A DNA stretch of 64,000 nt from Heterobilharzia americana (lineage: Eukaryota > Platyhelminthes > Trematoda > Strigeidida > Schistosomatidae), in the NCBI GenBank assembly GCA_944470555.2, contig OX104130.1:4340001-4404000 (forward strand), read 5' to 3'. The translations under genes were made by a program, and so were the position numbers. Of the stretch, positions 55,333 through 64,000 are shown piece by piece; positions within the stretch are counted from its first letter, which is position 1, and each line of letters opens with the position of its first letter. The notes beneath the pieces were generated by a model. That model saw only the letters and a program-made list of their open reading frames with translations. It had not been told where the DNA came from and did no database searches.

Positions 55333-55384
55333 CTGTAGATATATTAGAAATAATACATATATATATAAATTTAGTTTGGAGATT

Positions 55385-55565
55385 GGTATTCATCATGGAT
55401 AAATATGATTTGGAGAATCATTGAAAACTTGGAAGCACTGAAGAGATGTTTCGTCCTGCTGAAGAGTCTCGTACTGCAGACGAAACACCTATACAGTGTT
55501 CTTAGGCTTTCAATGATTATCTAAGTGATGTCATTTCATGATGAATAGCACTTACAGGTACACAT
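55385..55565. repeat. Third repeat family, short palindromic copy next to the DysF exon
   Basis: tggtattcatcatggataaa ... gaagcactgaagagatgttt cgtcctgctgaagagtctcg, then tactgcagacgaaacaccta and gatgtcatttcatgatgaat agc. The ends are inverse (ggtattcatcatgg / catgatgaatagc). The copy starts about 55 bp upstream of the DysF exon acceptor, inside the intron. Confidence 0.5.
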
Positions 55566-55749
55566 ACATGTCATAAAAGTTAAACCAAACCGGAGTTTGT
55601 GAATACTTGACATTTAAAAAAAGTAGATCACATAGTGGTGGCTAAATTTTAAAACTATACACTGACCGTCGATCTAACAGCAGGATGTCAACACATTGAC
55701 AATTGGATCAACTTTCTTAACTTAAACACTCCAACGGAACAGACAAACA

Positions 55750-55870
55750 AGAACACTGGTTGATGACTGGATGTAAAATGAAGATTTAGGTAGTGTCAAG
55801 AATCGAACCAGCAGCCTTTGAGTCACTGACTTGGTGCTCTACCAACTGATTTACTTCAGTCACCAAAAGA
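55750..55870 (-). repeat. tRNA-like SINE
   Basis: Minus strand: taaatcagttggtagagcac caagtcagtgactcaaaggc tgctggttcgattcttgaca and the tacatccagtcatcaaccag tail. Same family as the 43.7 and 46.4 kb copies. Confidence 0.55.
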
Positions 55871-57044
55871 AAAGCTGCTAAATTACATTAAAAGGAGTGT
55901 GCTCAACTCGCTCAAACCCTTTCACGATGATATATGGGCACCGGTTTATAATTCGCAACAATTATTCCAGAACGAGAGATAGGACCTATAGAGAAATAAA
56001 TCTCGACTGTTAATCGTAAAAGAACTCACGTAAAAATACTGAAGATCGATTGATAGTAAAATGAATTTGTGTCATAGTTAAGAGGACTCCAATCTTTATT
56101 CATCTAGAAGCTAAATGACATAATGTCTATGTTTTGCCCATAGATAGAAGAAATGACAGCAACAACCAATCAATTCGAATGTCCTTCACATGTCTGTCTT
56201 CAATCTCATTCTTACACATTCTGATTAGGCCACCTACTCTTTAAGACTGCACACTTCCCATGTATTTCGCTAAATGTAAATAAGTTCGTATTGTGTATGG
56301 GCTAACCATGTAAATTGGCCTTCTCACTGAGTCATCTGGTGTGACGTTACCGGCCAGTAGGACCAACCAGAACATAGCAACTCCAGGGATAGTAATAGTT
56401 AAGACCAGCGTTCGGGCATCTACTTCAGCCCATCAAAGCCGATAGTATAACAGTGGAGACAATGTTCAACGTAGAGGTATAACAATCTGGAAGCAAGTTA
56501 GCAAAATAATAAACGTCAACGAACCACAGTTAACAAAGACACCAAATTGTTGAGTTTAATTGAAATAAATAATTTTCTTACAAAGGGACGCATTCAGAAC
56601 ACTGATATATCTTGTTAGACATGAAGTTAGACTGTTGTAGTAGGAAATAGGTGAGGCTAAAAGTTACCCCCAAGTGCTACAGGTATTCTGCGTGAAAATA
56701 CGTAATTTCTTTCTTTTGTGTGCTTATATTTTCAGTTGAAAACTGAAATCATAAATGCTTTTTGATGCAGTTTGAAGGCTCAATAAACTTACTATCATTT
56801 GTGAGCATCATCCCTATGAAATAAATGTACTCATATCGCAACTAGGAAGAGGATGTGATATCATAAAACATGATTTAATGACAGAGGGTGTTTTAGAAAC
56901 TATACAAATAGGTAAAATATGCATACCGCATACAGAAAGTAGGTGAATTTGTGCACAGAATGGTATGTCCCATAAAAAGCACGGTAACACCTAGGAATAA
57001 CCTTAGTCTCACCCGTAGGAGAGACGGAAACCCAGTCTAATTGA
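55871..57044. other. Upstream intron, nothing recognised
   Basis: No exon for the inner DysF, FerB or FerA could be read on the minus strand. The open minus frame at 56900-57085 partly overlaps the foldback element at 57.05 kb and is not considered coding. Confidence 0.45.
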
Positions 57045-57190
57045 GTGACTCCAATGGTCACCCTAACAAAGACTGAAATAGCCAATCAGGTTTTCTATTT
57101 CTGTTGGAAAGGCAGATGTTCATAAAATAACGACGTTTGATTGATTATTTCAGGTGTTGTTAGTGTGACCTTTACAGTCACTCAGTCTAA
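57045..57190. repeat. Foldback (MITE-like) element
   Basis: ggtcaccctaacaaagactg aaatagccaatcaggttttc and tgattgattatttcaggtgt tgttagtgtgacctttacag are inverse ends; ggtcaccctaaca and tgttagtgtgacc pair along most of their length. Confidence 0.65.
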
Positions 57191-57778
57191 CAGCCCAAAT
57201 TCAAACCGTTACCACTTACTCAAACTCTTAAGTAAAAATAAATGGCTCAAAAAAGTATACGCACGCCTTCTTGTAGAGAATTTCTGGAAGCAGGGGACTC
57301 ATGATTAAATAATAATCAACAGACAGCCAACTAGAAATCAGTCAAGCAAAACAGTAGCCAGAGTTCAAGTTCACAGTCTTGGTCAAATGGTTACGAAAAT
57401 TATACGAAAAAAGAAACCATCCATACCTATAAGCTAATAACCCCCCAAGGTCGGTAAACCTCCTTCAGAGACATGCAGTTTGATGACACTGTTGGTACTG
57501 ATTAATTCATTTAATCTAGTGACGAGACTTCTAAGAACAAAACTGAAAAATAGAACGACCCTCAATTAATTCCTAGATTATTTAGTGTACAATAAGATAT
57601 TTCATGAGTTCTTTGAGTACTGTTTGAGACATATGACTGATGGTAATGTTTATGCAAGCTGGGTAGGTAGTAGTGGCAAGAATAGGACAGTAAACTATGA
57701 AAATATTTATGACTTCAAAAGCAAATATTTTTCATCACGCCTAAAAACTTGCTGATAATTCTCCCAATGAGAGAAAAT

Positions 57779-57961
57779 CATGAGTAATTAGAAAAAACAC
57801 TCCATCTAGCCTAGGAAGACTAGAGTGATTTAGACACCAGACTGCCGTTTTGCTCACTTATGCTTGAGATCATCAGAAGTGTACATGAACATATTCGGTT
57901 CAAAGGGCAGATTTTTTCTGACCAACTTTAGAAAATCGTTAATCTTTTCTAATTACTCATG
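57779..57961. repeat. Short perfect inverted repeat around a 149-bp spacer
   Basis: catgagtaattagaaaa (57779-57795) and ttttctaattactcatg (57945-57961) are exact inverse 17-mers. The spacer has no coding frame and is not one of the foldback copies. Could be a small transposon with terminal inverted repeats or a cruciform-forming site. Confidence 0.55.
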
Positions 57962-57964
57962 TTG

Positions 57965-59394
57965 TTCAGTGGTATATTTCATTAGTTCATTACATTTTTG
58001 TGTCAGAGATCACATTTTATGATGTTGGCTGACAGGTGGTTTCCAATGGCAATCTTGCTGATGCTAAATTTGAAAAACTATTCAGCTATGAGAAAGGTGA
58101 ACTTGGACCAGGTAATTTGTACATCATTTGCAAATTGATTATCCTTTTCAACTTCTATTATGATCTACTAGTTCGACGAAGTAAGAGCATCCCCTACTTC
58201 AACACAAGCTACACACTACTACATACTAACAAAGAATTTCACTAAGTAGGTCTAAAAAATAGAACGGAAACAATTTGAATCAAAAAATAACATGAATGTT
58301 GGTTAAACTAAAACAAATATAATGCGGTAGATTAAGATTATGTCAATATATATGAATAATAATAAAGTACATATATGAACTGAAACGCACACACATACAC
58401 AGAATAGAATAGACTCAGTCTGTACGTCAAATAAATCCGACAATCATCATATACAGGGCGACATACTAGTCAGTGTTCAATGTCTTTGTTTAAATTAACC
58501 AAATTACATAAATATGCATAGCGTATATCCCTCAAGGTCAACGGTTGTCACAACTACACATGTAAAGCCAAAGAAGTTATGTATGCATGGTACATCTGGT
58601 TAACGCGAAAACGAATAGGATATACATCTCACCTGTTTATTGTAACCAATGCGTATTTTTTTTAATAGTTTGTTAACTTAAGCATACATAGAATGTTTAT
58701 CGAAGTAATTATACATTTATATTTGCTAATTATTAATTGTTTAGCTAGTTAATCTGATTATCAAAGTTATACAACTTACTAATAAGGATAGACGTGATTG
58801 CTATAAAAGTTGAATAAAAGTAATTGTAGTAGTAGTTGTGGTAGTAGTACTGTTGCTTAATGGTAGCAGTTAACATCCAGGAAGGATATGCGTACATTAT
58901 GTGATGTTATTTCAGTGAATAAGTAATACAAAGCATAAGTGCATGTTCACATGTAGTAAGTTTTTTGTTAGATTTTTGCGCAGAGAGAGAGAGAGAGGAG
59001 GCAAAATCATATACACTGTTAAAAAAGTGATTCCCAGAGTTTGATAGTCTACTTATTTGTGCACATATAAGTAGTTTATGTGTATAGAATCAAATCTCAT
59101 CATGGGGTTTTGATACCAGATTTGATGATCTTTATCTAGTGTTGTTCCAAGAAGAATTCTGGTCAGCCTACTGTAACCGTTGACTACATCAAACTACTTC
59201 TTCCTCATTAGTTTTAATCTTTAGAATGTATCTTTGAAACGTATCATGTACTGTAGCACACTGTCAACAAGTTTTCAACAAGCCATTTTTGCAAGTCAAC
59301 AATAAAATAAACAAAACACGTCACCGTAGATACCAATGAACGTTTAACCGGACAACAATACGTCATATTACTATTCGTGAAATAGTTAGCTCTA
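57965..59394. other. Upstream intron, nothing recognised
   Basis: Contains simple sequence (gagagagagagag at about 58983, gtagtagtag near 58828) and one plus-strand frame at 58036-58245 of unknown meaning. No ferlin exon. Confidence 0.45.
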
Positions 59395-59499
59395 TTATAT
59401 TAGCTGAAAAGTGGAAAACAATGTGAGTCTCATATAAGTTCGATTGGTTGCATTATTTTACTTATTTTAAGAGTCATTCTACCTATTACTTAATTGTAA

Positions 59500-59705
59500 A
59501 TTTATTTAGAAGTAGTATTCATCATGGACTGATATCAGTTGGGGAACCATTGAAAATCTGGGAGCATTGGACAGCTGTTTCGTCCTAGTGTGGGAGTCCT
59601 CAGCAATACGCACCCACGACCCGGCTAGGGGTCGAACTCAGGACCTGCAGGTTTCACGGCGAACGCGTTAACCATTCAGCCACCGGGTCGATTCCAGTGG
59701 TTCTA
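59500..59705. repeat. Third repeat family, well-preserved copy
   Basis: gaagtagtattcatcatgga ctgatatcagttggggaacc attgaaaatctgggagcatt ggacagctgtttcgtcctag, then acccacgacccggctagggg tcgaactcaggacctgcagg tttcacggcgaacgcgttaa ccattcagccaccggg. The gaactcaggac...gccaccggg part read on the minus strand resembles a tRNA-like head (tggctgaatggttaacgcgt ... ggttcga-type box), so the family may be tRNA-derived. Confidence 0.6.
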
Positions 59706-59849
59706 GCTCGTTCAATTCAAGAGCTTTCGACTGGCCCCTTTTCTTATCCGTTTATATTTGACTTATATTTCGGAGATAATTGTTTGTTGGTTTAAATCCA
59801 GTACTGTACATTATCCCATATTTTGTGCTTGAAATTGGTTGTTTCATCT

Positions 59850-59852
<3 letters not shown>

Positions 59853-59884
<32 letters not shown>
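59853..59884. repeat. (TA)n microsatellite
   Basis: About 16 TA units inside the fourth-family repeat, before gtgtgagtcatagcg. Confidence 0.95.
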
Positions 59885-59888
<4 letters not shown>

Positions 59889-60010
59889 AGTCATAGCGTA
59901 GGTGGATAATGCATACATGATTGGGTATTTATTTTGGAGACCAATCACGTGCGAGGTCAAGGTTAAGACAGAATCATGTGCTTAACGCAATTACAACCAG
60001 GCAGTGTAGT

Positions 60011-61554
60011 AACAAACTCGAAATGCAGATTTTCATCCTGGCCGAATGAACTATTATCACTGAAATTATGTACACACTTTTTTATTCATTCCCCCTTTTA
60101 GACCAAAAGATAACCCAACAACAACTGACTGTTTCATATTATTGCTTGTAATACTTATGTTATTGTCAATATTACCCAGAAATTATAACTATTTCGTTTG
60201 AAAATATTGTATGACATGTAAATTTACTGGAATATCACATAGTGCACCATAGTGCACCAAACATACTGTTTTGAATAAATACGATTAATCAGTTTGGAGG
60301 TTTGCGGAAACTGATTAATTTCAACATGCTTTCAACATCACATGCCGGCATTAGTTGAAGAATCACCGGATAGCTTTATCGTTCAAGCGTAGTACTCTTC
60401 AGCGGTGCACAACTGAGATCGCCCCAGGATGGGATTATTATTATTATTATTATTTACTGAGTATTCGAGTACTGAATTCCATGAACTTATAAGATGTTGG
60501 GTAGGTATATACTGTTAACAAATTATGTCTCTGAAGGTATCTGATACAACAAACTGGACGCTTCTGCAGCCTTCTTAATCCGTGACAGAAATCAAATTCG
60601 AATATATACATGAAAGAATGATTAGGAAAGACATAGTTTTCGATATTAGATCTTGTGAATTTCCATCGTTGATTGAATGAAGTTGATCGGCCACTATTAG
60701 TACACTGTGTGAATGCGTTATTATTGCTAGTATTCTCAATTTTTAAAATTTATGATGGACAATAACTGGCAGTGAGATCCAGGATGCACGGTTCGACCTG
60801 TTTGGGATTCGTCAGCAGGACGTGCCTGCCTTCAAGTGGGAGATATTGTTTCAGCTGATATCCAAACCGAGGATTAATTGCTTCAAACGCCAGAGTGTTA
60901 TCCACTAGGCCACTGAATCACGATAGTCTTTGTACTATAACTAAAACTACCATACTTTACTTGCTTCATATTTGCTTCTAACGTTGTCTAAGTTTTATTC
61001 ATTTGTATGTTTACTCAGATTACAAAACGTTACCCTTTTTCTGAGTTAATTATTACTATTACTACTACCATTATTACTATGGTAGTTCTGTTCAAATCAG
61101 TAAGTTGTTAGCTGTGTGTCTCATTAAAGTCCACTCAGTGTGTTCAATATAGACATTTAACCTTTAATATGAACAATTATGTTTTAATTAGTAAATAAGT
61201 CAGCAAGTTGACGATTTAAATGTTGTTTAGCAAAGTATATACTTAGGCGGTTAGTACAATAATTGACACTGATATACGTATATACATGTAAAAAGACACA
61301 TGCATACAAACACATCGAGTATAAAGTCACCCCTACAAGCAGACTCATTTATGTGTTCACAACATAGACACAGACATCCAAACAGACACAAATTCACATC
61401 TTACTTGATCTTGGGCTATCACTTGTCTTAAGACCTGTGATATAAAAAACGTCAAGGGGATTGTAAAGATGACATGAAGCGAGAAAATTACATAAAAATT
61501 CATGACTAAAAAAATGATCATTATTTAGATGAAATTGACACTTCAGATATCAGT
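60011..61554. other. Upstream intron, simple sequence and one decayed repeat
   Basis: An ATT microsatellite (60435-60452), an ACT/ATT-rich patch near 61045-61080 and the decayed hammerhead repeat at 60.76-60.92 kb; otherwise unrecognised. Confidence 0.45.
60755..60925. repeat. Degraded hammerhead-bearing repeat
   Basis: gatccaggatgcacggttcg acctgtttgggattcgtcag is an inverted Sm-alpha arm with a mutated core (CTGACGAA; CGAACC). It is followed by the cagtgggagatattgttt linker and a cttcaaacgccagagtgtta tRNA-like end, which on the minus strand is an A-box side. Confidence 0.5.
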
Positions 61555-61805
61555 AATCCTTGATGATGGATTATGGCTAGCAGTGGAATCCAGGATGTGC
61601 ATTTCGTCCTATTTGGGGCTCGTCAACTGGATGTACCTGCTTCCCAGTGAGTGATGTTGTTCCCACCGGGTCCCAAATAGGACGAAATGCGCATCCTGGA
61701 TTCCACTGCTAGCCACGATCCATCATCAACATAATTAGAACACTGGCAATATCGAGGCATCCGCACAGGAGCCCATATGCTAATAAAGACCGATCAATTC
61801 GATCC
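61555..61805. repeat. Head-to-head palindromic hammerhead repeat, copy 2
   Basis: Left arm 61567-61640 (gatggattatggctagcagt ... tcctatttggggctcgtcaa) and right arm 61675-61727 (gtcccaaataggacgaaatg ... ctgctagccacgatccatca) are inverted copies. The downstream flank (ataattagaacactggcaat ... cgcacaggagcccatatgct) is shared with the 23.05 kb copy. GAAAC has become GAAAT in both arms. Confidence 0.65.
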
Positions 61806-62029
61806 AATCAACAACGCTATCGTATAAAAACAATTATACTAATCAGTAATCCATTTCTGAACTGAAACACAAATAGAAGAAGTGGCTAATCATCACGAAA
61901 GCTATTTGGTATCAATAATTAAGTATGAGAAACCTTATCAGTGAGCGTATGAATTCTAGAAGACTGAATATATTAGGAAAATTTCATAAAAATAGTCAAA
62001 CTAAAACTGTATTGATAACACTAAACATC

Positions 62030-62200
62030 ATTAAATGACAGAAGTTGGAAACCTGAAAGTTCCGAGTTCGATCCCTGGTGAGGGAGTGTCGTGTACCACT
62101 GAGTTTTATAATGAGACGAAATGACTATCTAGTACTCATAGATTTACAGTGGTTCTCTAACTGATGCCAGTTCGTGATCACTACTACTTTAAAAATTAAA
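62030..62200. repeat. Third repeat family, 3' part
   Basis: gaaagttccgagttcgatcc ctggtgagggagtgtcgtgt accactgag, tgactatctagtactcatag and gatgccagttcgtgatcact actac. Confidence 0.5.
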
Positions 62201-62625
62201 TAAACCGTCACATAACCGATCCAGACGTTCGTCTCCCAATCAAAGGGTCCTGGGTTCGAATCCAGCCCCGTGTAACGAGGTTTGGCCAGTCAGGCACCAC
62301 CATTAGCCACCCAACCATAGATATGGTTCATTGCCTAATACAAGCACAAGTACCAGGGTCGCTTTCTACCTAATCATGTGTAAACTGTACATCTAATTTT
62401 ATCCTGCACGCAGAAAGATATGAACTGGAGAGGAACAGTAATATTAGTGTGACAATCTGAGATAACCGTGGTTTCACTGACCCGTATCAATACTTTTGGG
62501 TGATCTAGTCAAAAGGTCAAACACTAGACTGATGACGCGGAAGCCACTGGTTCGAATCATGTCACCAACGCGGTTTTCATTCCACCTTCAATAATCAACC
62601 AGAATCAATGCACAGAAATGTCTCA
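62195..62625 (+). repeat. tRNA-like repeats, two relics
   Basis: At 62245-62275 aagggtcctgggttcgaatc cagccccg is a B-box region of a further repeat, with a ggccagtcaggcaccaccat body not seen elsewhere here. At 62505-62615 gatgacgcggaagccactgg ttcgaatcatgtc is followed by the common SINE tail (tccaccttcaataatcaacc agaatcaat). Confidence 0.45.
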
Positions 62626-62669
62626 GCGTATCATGACAAACTAATGACGGTGAAATTTCCTAACCTCAA

Positions 62670-62835
62670 TCAGTAATTAATGGTGGATAGCGGCTAGCAG
62701 TGGAACCCAGGAAGCTCGTTTCATTCTATCTTAAACTCATCAGCTGGATATACCTGGCTTGCAGTAAGTGATGTTATTCCCATCGGGGCTCGAACTCGGG
62801 GCCAATCGCTTCGAACACTAACACCACTCAATCAG
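62670..62835 (-). repeat. Degraded hammerhead-bearing repeat
   Basis: gctagcagtggaacccagga, tcgtttcattctatcttaaactcatcagctgga is the inverse Sm-alpha unit, with CTGATGAG kept but the stem II/GAAAC side altered (TGAAAC). It is followed by the ggggctcgaactcgg box and cgcttcgaacac. Confidence 0.5.
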
Positions 62836-63229
62836 TAATCGATCATTTCTATGAAGTTGATATTTTTGCTGACCAGATACTTCATATCAACAGATTAGTA
62901 AGTCTTATGACTTTCTAGCGTGTTGTTTGGTTGGATCCTCAACATAATATCATAAGAAGTTTGTGTAACACTGAAAAGTTTACTGTAACTCACTGAACTA
63001 CGTAATCGTTTTTACTCACAAGGATTACAACTGATAAAATTCATGACTACCGCTGATCTCAAAGCCAAAATGTTGACTGCAGTTTGCCAATCAGCTAAGC
63101 ATTGTGTCGCATCAGGAAGGTGGCCTAAACCATATCTTGACCTCTTCGACCTTAGATTTCCCTCGGTCATGGAGGTAGAGAGTTCAACAAGTAACAACAA
63201 CAAGTAACAATTTCTCTCCAACAAAGATT

Positions 63230-63545
63230 CTGCAAGTGCACTGCGATGGTGAACCTCCTAGCCTGATGACCACATTGCAAAGTGATCGATACAATTCGGT
63301 CAACACTGAGAACTGGACAACATGAAATTGGTTGCTGTCAAGTGACCAATAAATGTACCAAATCCAGTCCTGCAGGAGATCAGTCGCAGCCCGAATAGCT
63401 AATTAGTAGCATCATAAACTACAGGTTCTAATCTCAGTGAGGGAAATCAGTCCCTTTGAGGAGTGCCAACAAGCACGAAACCTCGATGTAGCTCAGGTTC
63501 CTGCCGATTGCCTTCAACCAATTAACATCTTGGTAGAGGTGTGAC
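63230..63545 (+). repeat. Second SINE family, 3' fragment followed by new head
   Basis: cctcctagcctgatgaccac attgcaaagtgatcgataca and gacaacatgaaattggttgc are the 3' body; agcccgaatagctaattagt agcatcataaactacaggtt starts a second, shortened unit at about 63393. Same head-to-tail layout as at 38.7-39.05 kb. Confidence 0.55.
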
Positions 63546-63701
63546 AAAATATCTTCCCCAACTCACAACTGAATATCACTCAGGGTCAACAAAAACACTA
63601 CCTCAACATTCGTATAACATTCGAATATGCTTCACTTCCTAATGAAGTTATTTGTATAGTCCTAAGTACTGACCTAAATTTCCAGCCTTAAACCAACTCA
63701 C

Positions 63702-63816
63702 TTTGTATTCTTCTGCATCACAACGTGATTTTCTCGCGGCATTATATCATAAATTAAAAATAAGAATAATTGCTTGGTATTCAGAAACATTAAAATTATT
63801 TCCATCTGCTTTTGCA
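63702..63816 (-). other. Possible exon with internal stop, unassigned
   Basis: On the minus strand a 115-bp segment between aatctgtag and gtgagt reads AKADGNNFNVSEYQAIILIF, NL, one stop codon, then YNAARKSRCDAEEYK. The two halves share one frame and look protein-like, and the donor is strong. The internal TGA means it is either a damaged exon, a misread base or a coincidence. It could belong to the N-terminal half of the ferlin, but no alignment to FerA/FerB or DysFN could be made by eye. The plus strand is also open here for 94 codons, which weakens the call. Confidence 0.22.
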
Positions 63817-64000
63817 CTACAGATTTCCTACAGCTCTAGGGGCAGATTGCGTTCTACTACCACAGTACTAGAAAAAAGCTATGAATTTCTAGGTGAAATT
63901 ACCAGAAATATGAATTCAAACAAACTCAATCATTTGTGTCGGTATGCAGACTTTTTCAGAAGCATTAGCGGCACTTTCCGACAGTGAAATATTGAGAAAC

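Larger units (their letters stand above)
59395..60010 (+). repeat. Fourth repeat family, interrupted by another repeat
   Basis: The head (ttagctgaaaagtggaaaac aatgtgagtctcatataagt, 59400-59440) and tail (tgattgggtatttattttgg agaccaatcacgtgcgaggt caaggtt, 59917-59965) are separated by the third-family copy at 59.5-59.7 kb and a (TA)n run. The same head precedes the 540 bp and 4.95 kb copies, so this is a nested insertion. Confidence 0.5.

Noticed and set aside
58036..58245. 69-codon plus-strand frame as a small gene
   Set aside because: No recognisable family, no splice or promoter context; chance frame in intronic DNA is likelier.
62245..62280. tRNA gene fragment (gggttcgaatccagcccc)
   Set aside because: Only a B-box region; no A box at the right distance.
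1..64000. CRISPR array or prokaryotic operon
   Set aside because: No regularly spaced direct repeats with unique spacers; gene structure is intron-rich and eukaryotic.

Overview
The window looks like intronic and intergenic DNA of a trematode flatworm, most likely a Schistosoma blood fluke. It is AT-rich. It carries many SINE-like repeats with hammerhead ribozyme cores of the schistosome Sm-alpha type, degraded RTE-clade non-LTR retrotransposons ending in 'cccttgggttcc' plus short ATT/TAA tails, Penelope-like relics and tRNA-like SINEs. This assignment rests on recognising sequence families, not on any search.

One host gene can be read with confidence: a ferlin (dysferlin/myoferlin family) on the minus strand, running right to left across 55332-2861 in at least 13 short exons (92-475 bp) separated by very large introns. 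In coding order the exons give the outer DysF C-terminal repeat (55145-55332), C2D (35877-36165, 31461-31580), C2E (29379-29804), a two-exon polybasic linker (27278-27381, 22715-22840), the DWW segment (17065-17178), C2F (12735-13019, 11433-11524, 9306-9780) and C2G with the juxtamembrane tail (5973-6155, 4429-4848, 2861-2970). Splice sites are GT/AG and nearly all phases agree. Exceptions are an apparent one-base deletion in the C2E exon and a short linker missing between DysF and C2D. The N-terminal half (C2A-C2C, FerI/A/B, inner DysF) and the transmembrane/stop exon were not found and probably lie right and left of the window.

The rest is mobile DNA. Six RTE-clade copies sit at 13110-14065(-), 18420-21105(-), 32190-33090(+), 39713-41606(+), 47695-51235(+) and 53310-54430(-). 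The 47.7-51.2 kb copy is the most complete and the 39.7-41.6 kb copy has the longest open RT frame (336 aa). Three Penelope C-terminal relics lie in one orientation at 14.06-14.97 kb, and a CR1/jockey-like RT tail lies at 24.48-24.95 kb. Short repeats fall into several families: hammerhead (Sm-alpha-like), tRNA-like, a second 'CGAATAGCTCAG' SINE, a 'TATTCATNATGGACTGA' family, about 130-bp foldback elements with CCAAT-containing ends, and LTR- or promoter-like fragments. Three hammerhead repeats are head-to-head palindromes.

No prokaryotic-type operon, CRISPR array, canonical tRNA or rRNA gene was seen. The functional story is a ferlin membrane-fusion/repair gene swollen by transposons. The least conventional observations are the palindromic and near-intact hammerheads, a polybasic insertion in the ferlin, an isolated splice-bounded exon at 28.7-28.8 kb, and an RT fragment flanked by two foldback elements.
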